From assembly GCA_022829145.1 (NCBI GenBank), contig CM040764.1, positions 17,694,361 through 17,758,360 on the forward strand: 64,000 nt of DNA. Direction: 5' to 3'. Below, piece by piece: positions 63,480 to 64,000 of this stretch (the stretch's first letter is position 1; every line of letters starts with the position of its first letter). Source of the DNA: Albula goreensis (Eukaryota; Chordata; Actinopteri; Albuliformes; Albulidae). Made by a program: the position numbers and the translations under genes. A model generated the notes under the pieces. That model searched no databases and had not been told where the DNA came from. It was given only the letters and a program-made list of their open reading frames with translations.

Positions 63480-64000
63480 TTTATAAATGGATACCAAAAC
63501 ATAAATCAAACAAGCTCTTAGTTTACTTGTTTAACATTAATTGCTTTTCTCTTTCTCCCCTGCATAAAGGGTGAATATTTAGGCAGTTATAATAGCTCAC
63601 CCTGTGCTATCCCATACCAAAAAGCTGGCACACATCAAATGAATATGAGTAAAGGTGAAGGGTAAACATTCAGAACAGCTCACTTAAAGCCAGATTCAAC
63701 TTCGTGCCGTGCTTTTTCCCCTTGTGTTGCTGTGCCCATTTTCTGGAAGAATAATTACCTCACCACAGCAAGGACCACGACAGCTAATGTTGTATGGTGT
63801 GCAGAGTGAAATGCATCATGGGACTGTGCTATGTTGCATTGTGTTATCACTAGACTGAAATACTCTGACAGAATTTTTGCGGGCGGCTCTAACCCCCATC
63901 TGCCCACGGGATCAGTAATGGACAGACACCCTCTTTTTGAGAATCTCAACGGGCTTCGTTCCTCAAAGAAGGGGCCCCATAGACTGATCTCATACAGAGA

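Larger units (their letters stand above)
1..64000 (+). other. b4galt2: Partial gene body of a beta-1,4-galactosyltransferase (b4galt2-like)
   Basis: Four in-phase internal coding exons on the + strand define one gene spanning the window. All visible introns begin GT and end AG. The visible exons give 652 bp of coding sequence. The first coding exon, expected to hold a short cytoplasmic tail, a signal-anchor helix, a Ser/Pro-rich stem and the first cysteine of a disulfide, was not found before 17298. The last exon, expected to begin right after the NEPNPQR segment, was not found after 57227. Both probably lie outside the window. Family knowledge: the product is a type II Golgi membrane enzyme that transfers galactose from UDP-Gal to terminal GlcNAc. 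B4GALT2 is favoured over B4GALT1 by the GRYTPPDC, MDDRNLY and GRYRMIKH-RDKHNEP segments. A fish b4galt1-type paralogue is not excluded. Confidence 0.85.
57228..64000 (+). other. b4galt2: 5' part of the intron downstream of the last visible exon
   Basis: The donor gtgagc at 57228 opens a phase-2 intron that reaches at least the window end (6,773 bp visible). I looked for the terminal exon, expected to begin with a base completing Arg and an FTKI-like segment, and did not find it. Stretches 57240-58330, 59800-61480 and 61880-64000 are mostly AT-rich with no recognised gene. Blocks at 58340-58600, 59150-59780 and 61490-61870 are listed separately. Confidence 0.75.

Noticed and set aside
1..64000. 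Search for microRNA, tRNA, rRNA, CRISPR or viral genes
   Set aside because: No hairpin, cloverleaf, rRNA-like segment, repeat-spacer array or viral protein motif could be supported by eye. A covariance-model search would be needed to exclude small RNAs.

Overview
The window looks like nuclear DNA of a vertebrate, most likely a ray-finned fish. The evidence is one split protein-coding gene with canonical GT-AG introns many kilobases long, AT-rich intronic DNA with (CA)n, (TG)n and (AAT)n microsatellites, degenerate tRNA-derived SINE-like remnants and small non-autonomous DNA-transposon relics. There are no operons, prokaryotic genes or CRISPR arrays. The species cannot be named from this sequence. 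The one gene I can support lies on the + strand. It is a beta-1,4-galactosyltransferase (GT7 family), closest by motif to B4GALT2. Four consecutive internal coding exons are present at 17298-17533 (236 bp), 40518-40705 (188 bp), 44381-44503 (123 bp) and 57123-57227 (105 bp). They join in phase without a stop and encode 217 full residues plus one split codon at each end. This is almost the whole catalytic domain: the PFRHR donor-site motif, the DVD metal motif, the WGWGGEDDD acceptor/donor motif and the M-x-x-H metal-ligand segment. The first coding exon (cytoplasmic tail, signal anchor, stem) and the last coding exon (C-terminal end) were not found, so the gene probably runs off both edges of the window. 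Layout: 1-17297 is the 3' part of the intron before the first visible exon. 17534-40517 is a 23.0 kb intron, 40706-44380 a 3.7 kb intron, 44504-57122 a 12.6 kb intron, and 57228-64000 the start of the following intron. Over 98 percent of the window is therefore intron. Within it I mark microsatellites, a 177-bp MITE with imperfect terminal inverted repeats, several SINE-like or transposon-like relics, and a striking 580-bp tandem duplication (12260-13413) whose copies differ mostly by 1-2 base indels. I also mark about twenty GC-richer or TAAT-rich blocks that look constrained by eye and are candidate conserved non-coding elements. Calling them enhancers is inference and needs alignment to other fishes. 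I looked for nested or antisense genes and found none I can support. The six-frame open stretches outside the four exons have no recognisable domain. I do not see a new biological system here. The points most worth checking are the tandem duplication (real, or an assembly artefact) and the CNE-like blocks in unusually long introns.
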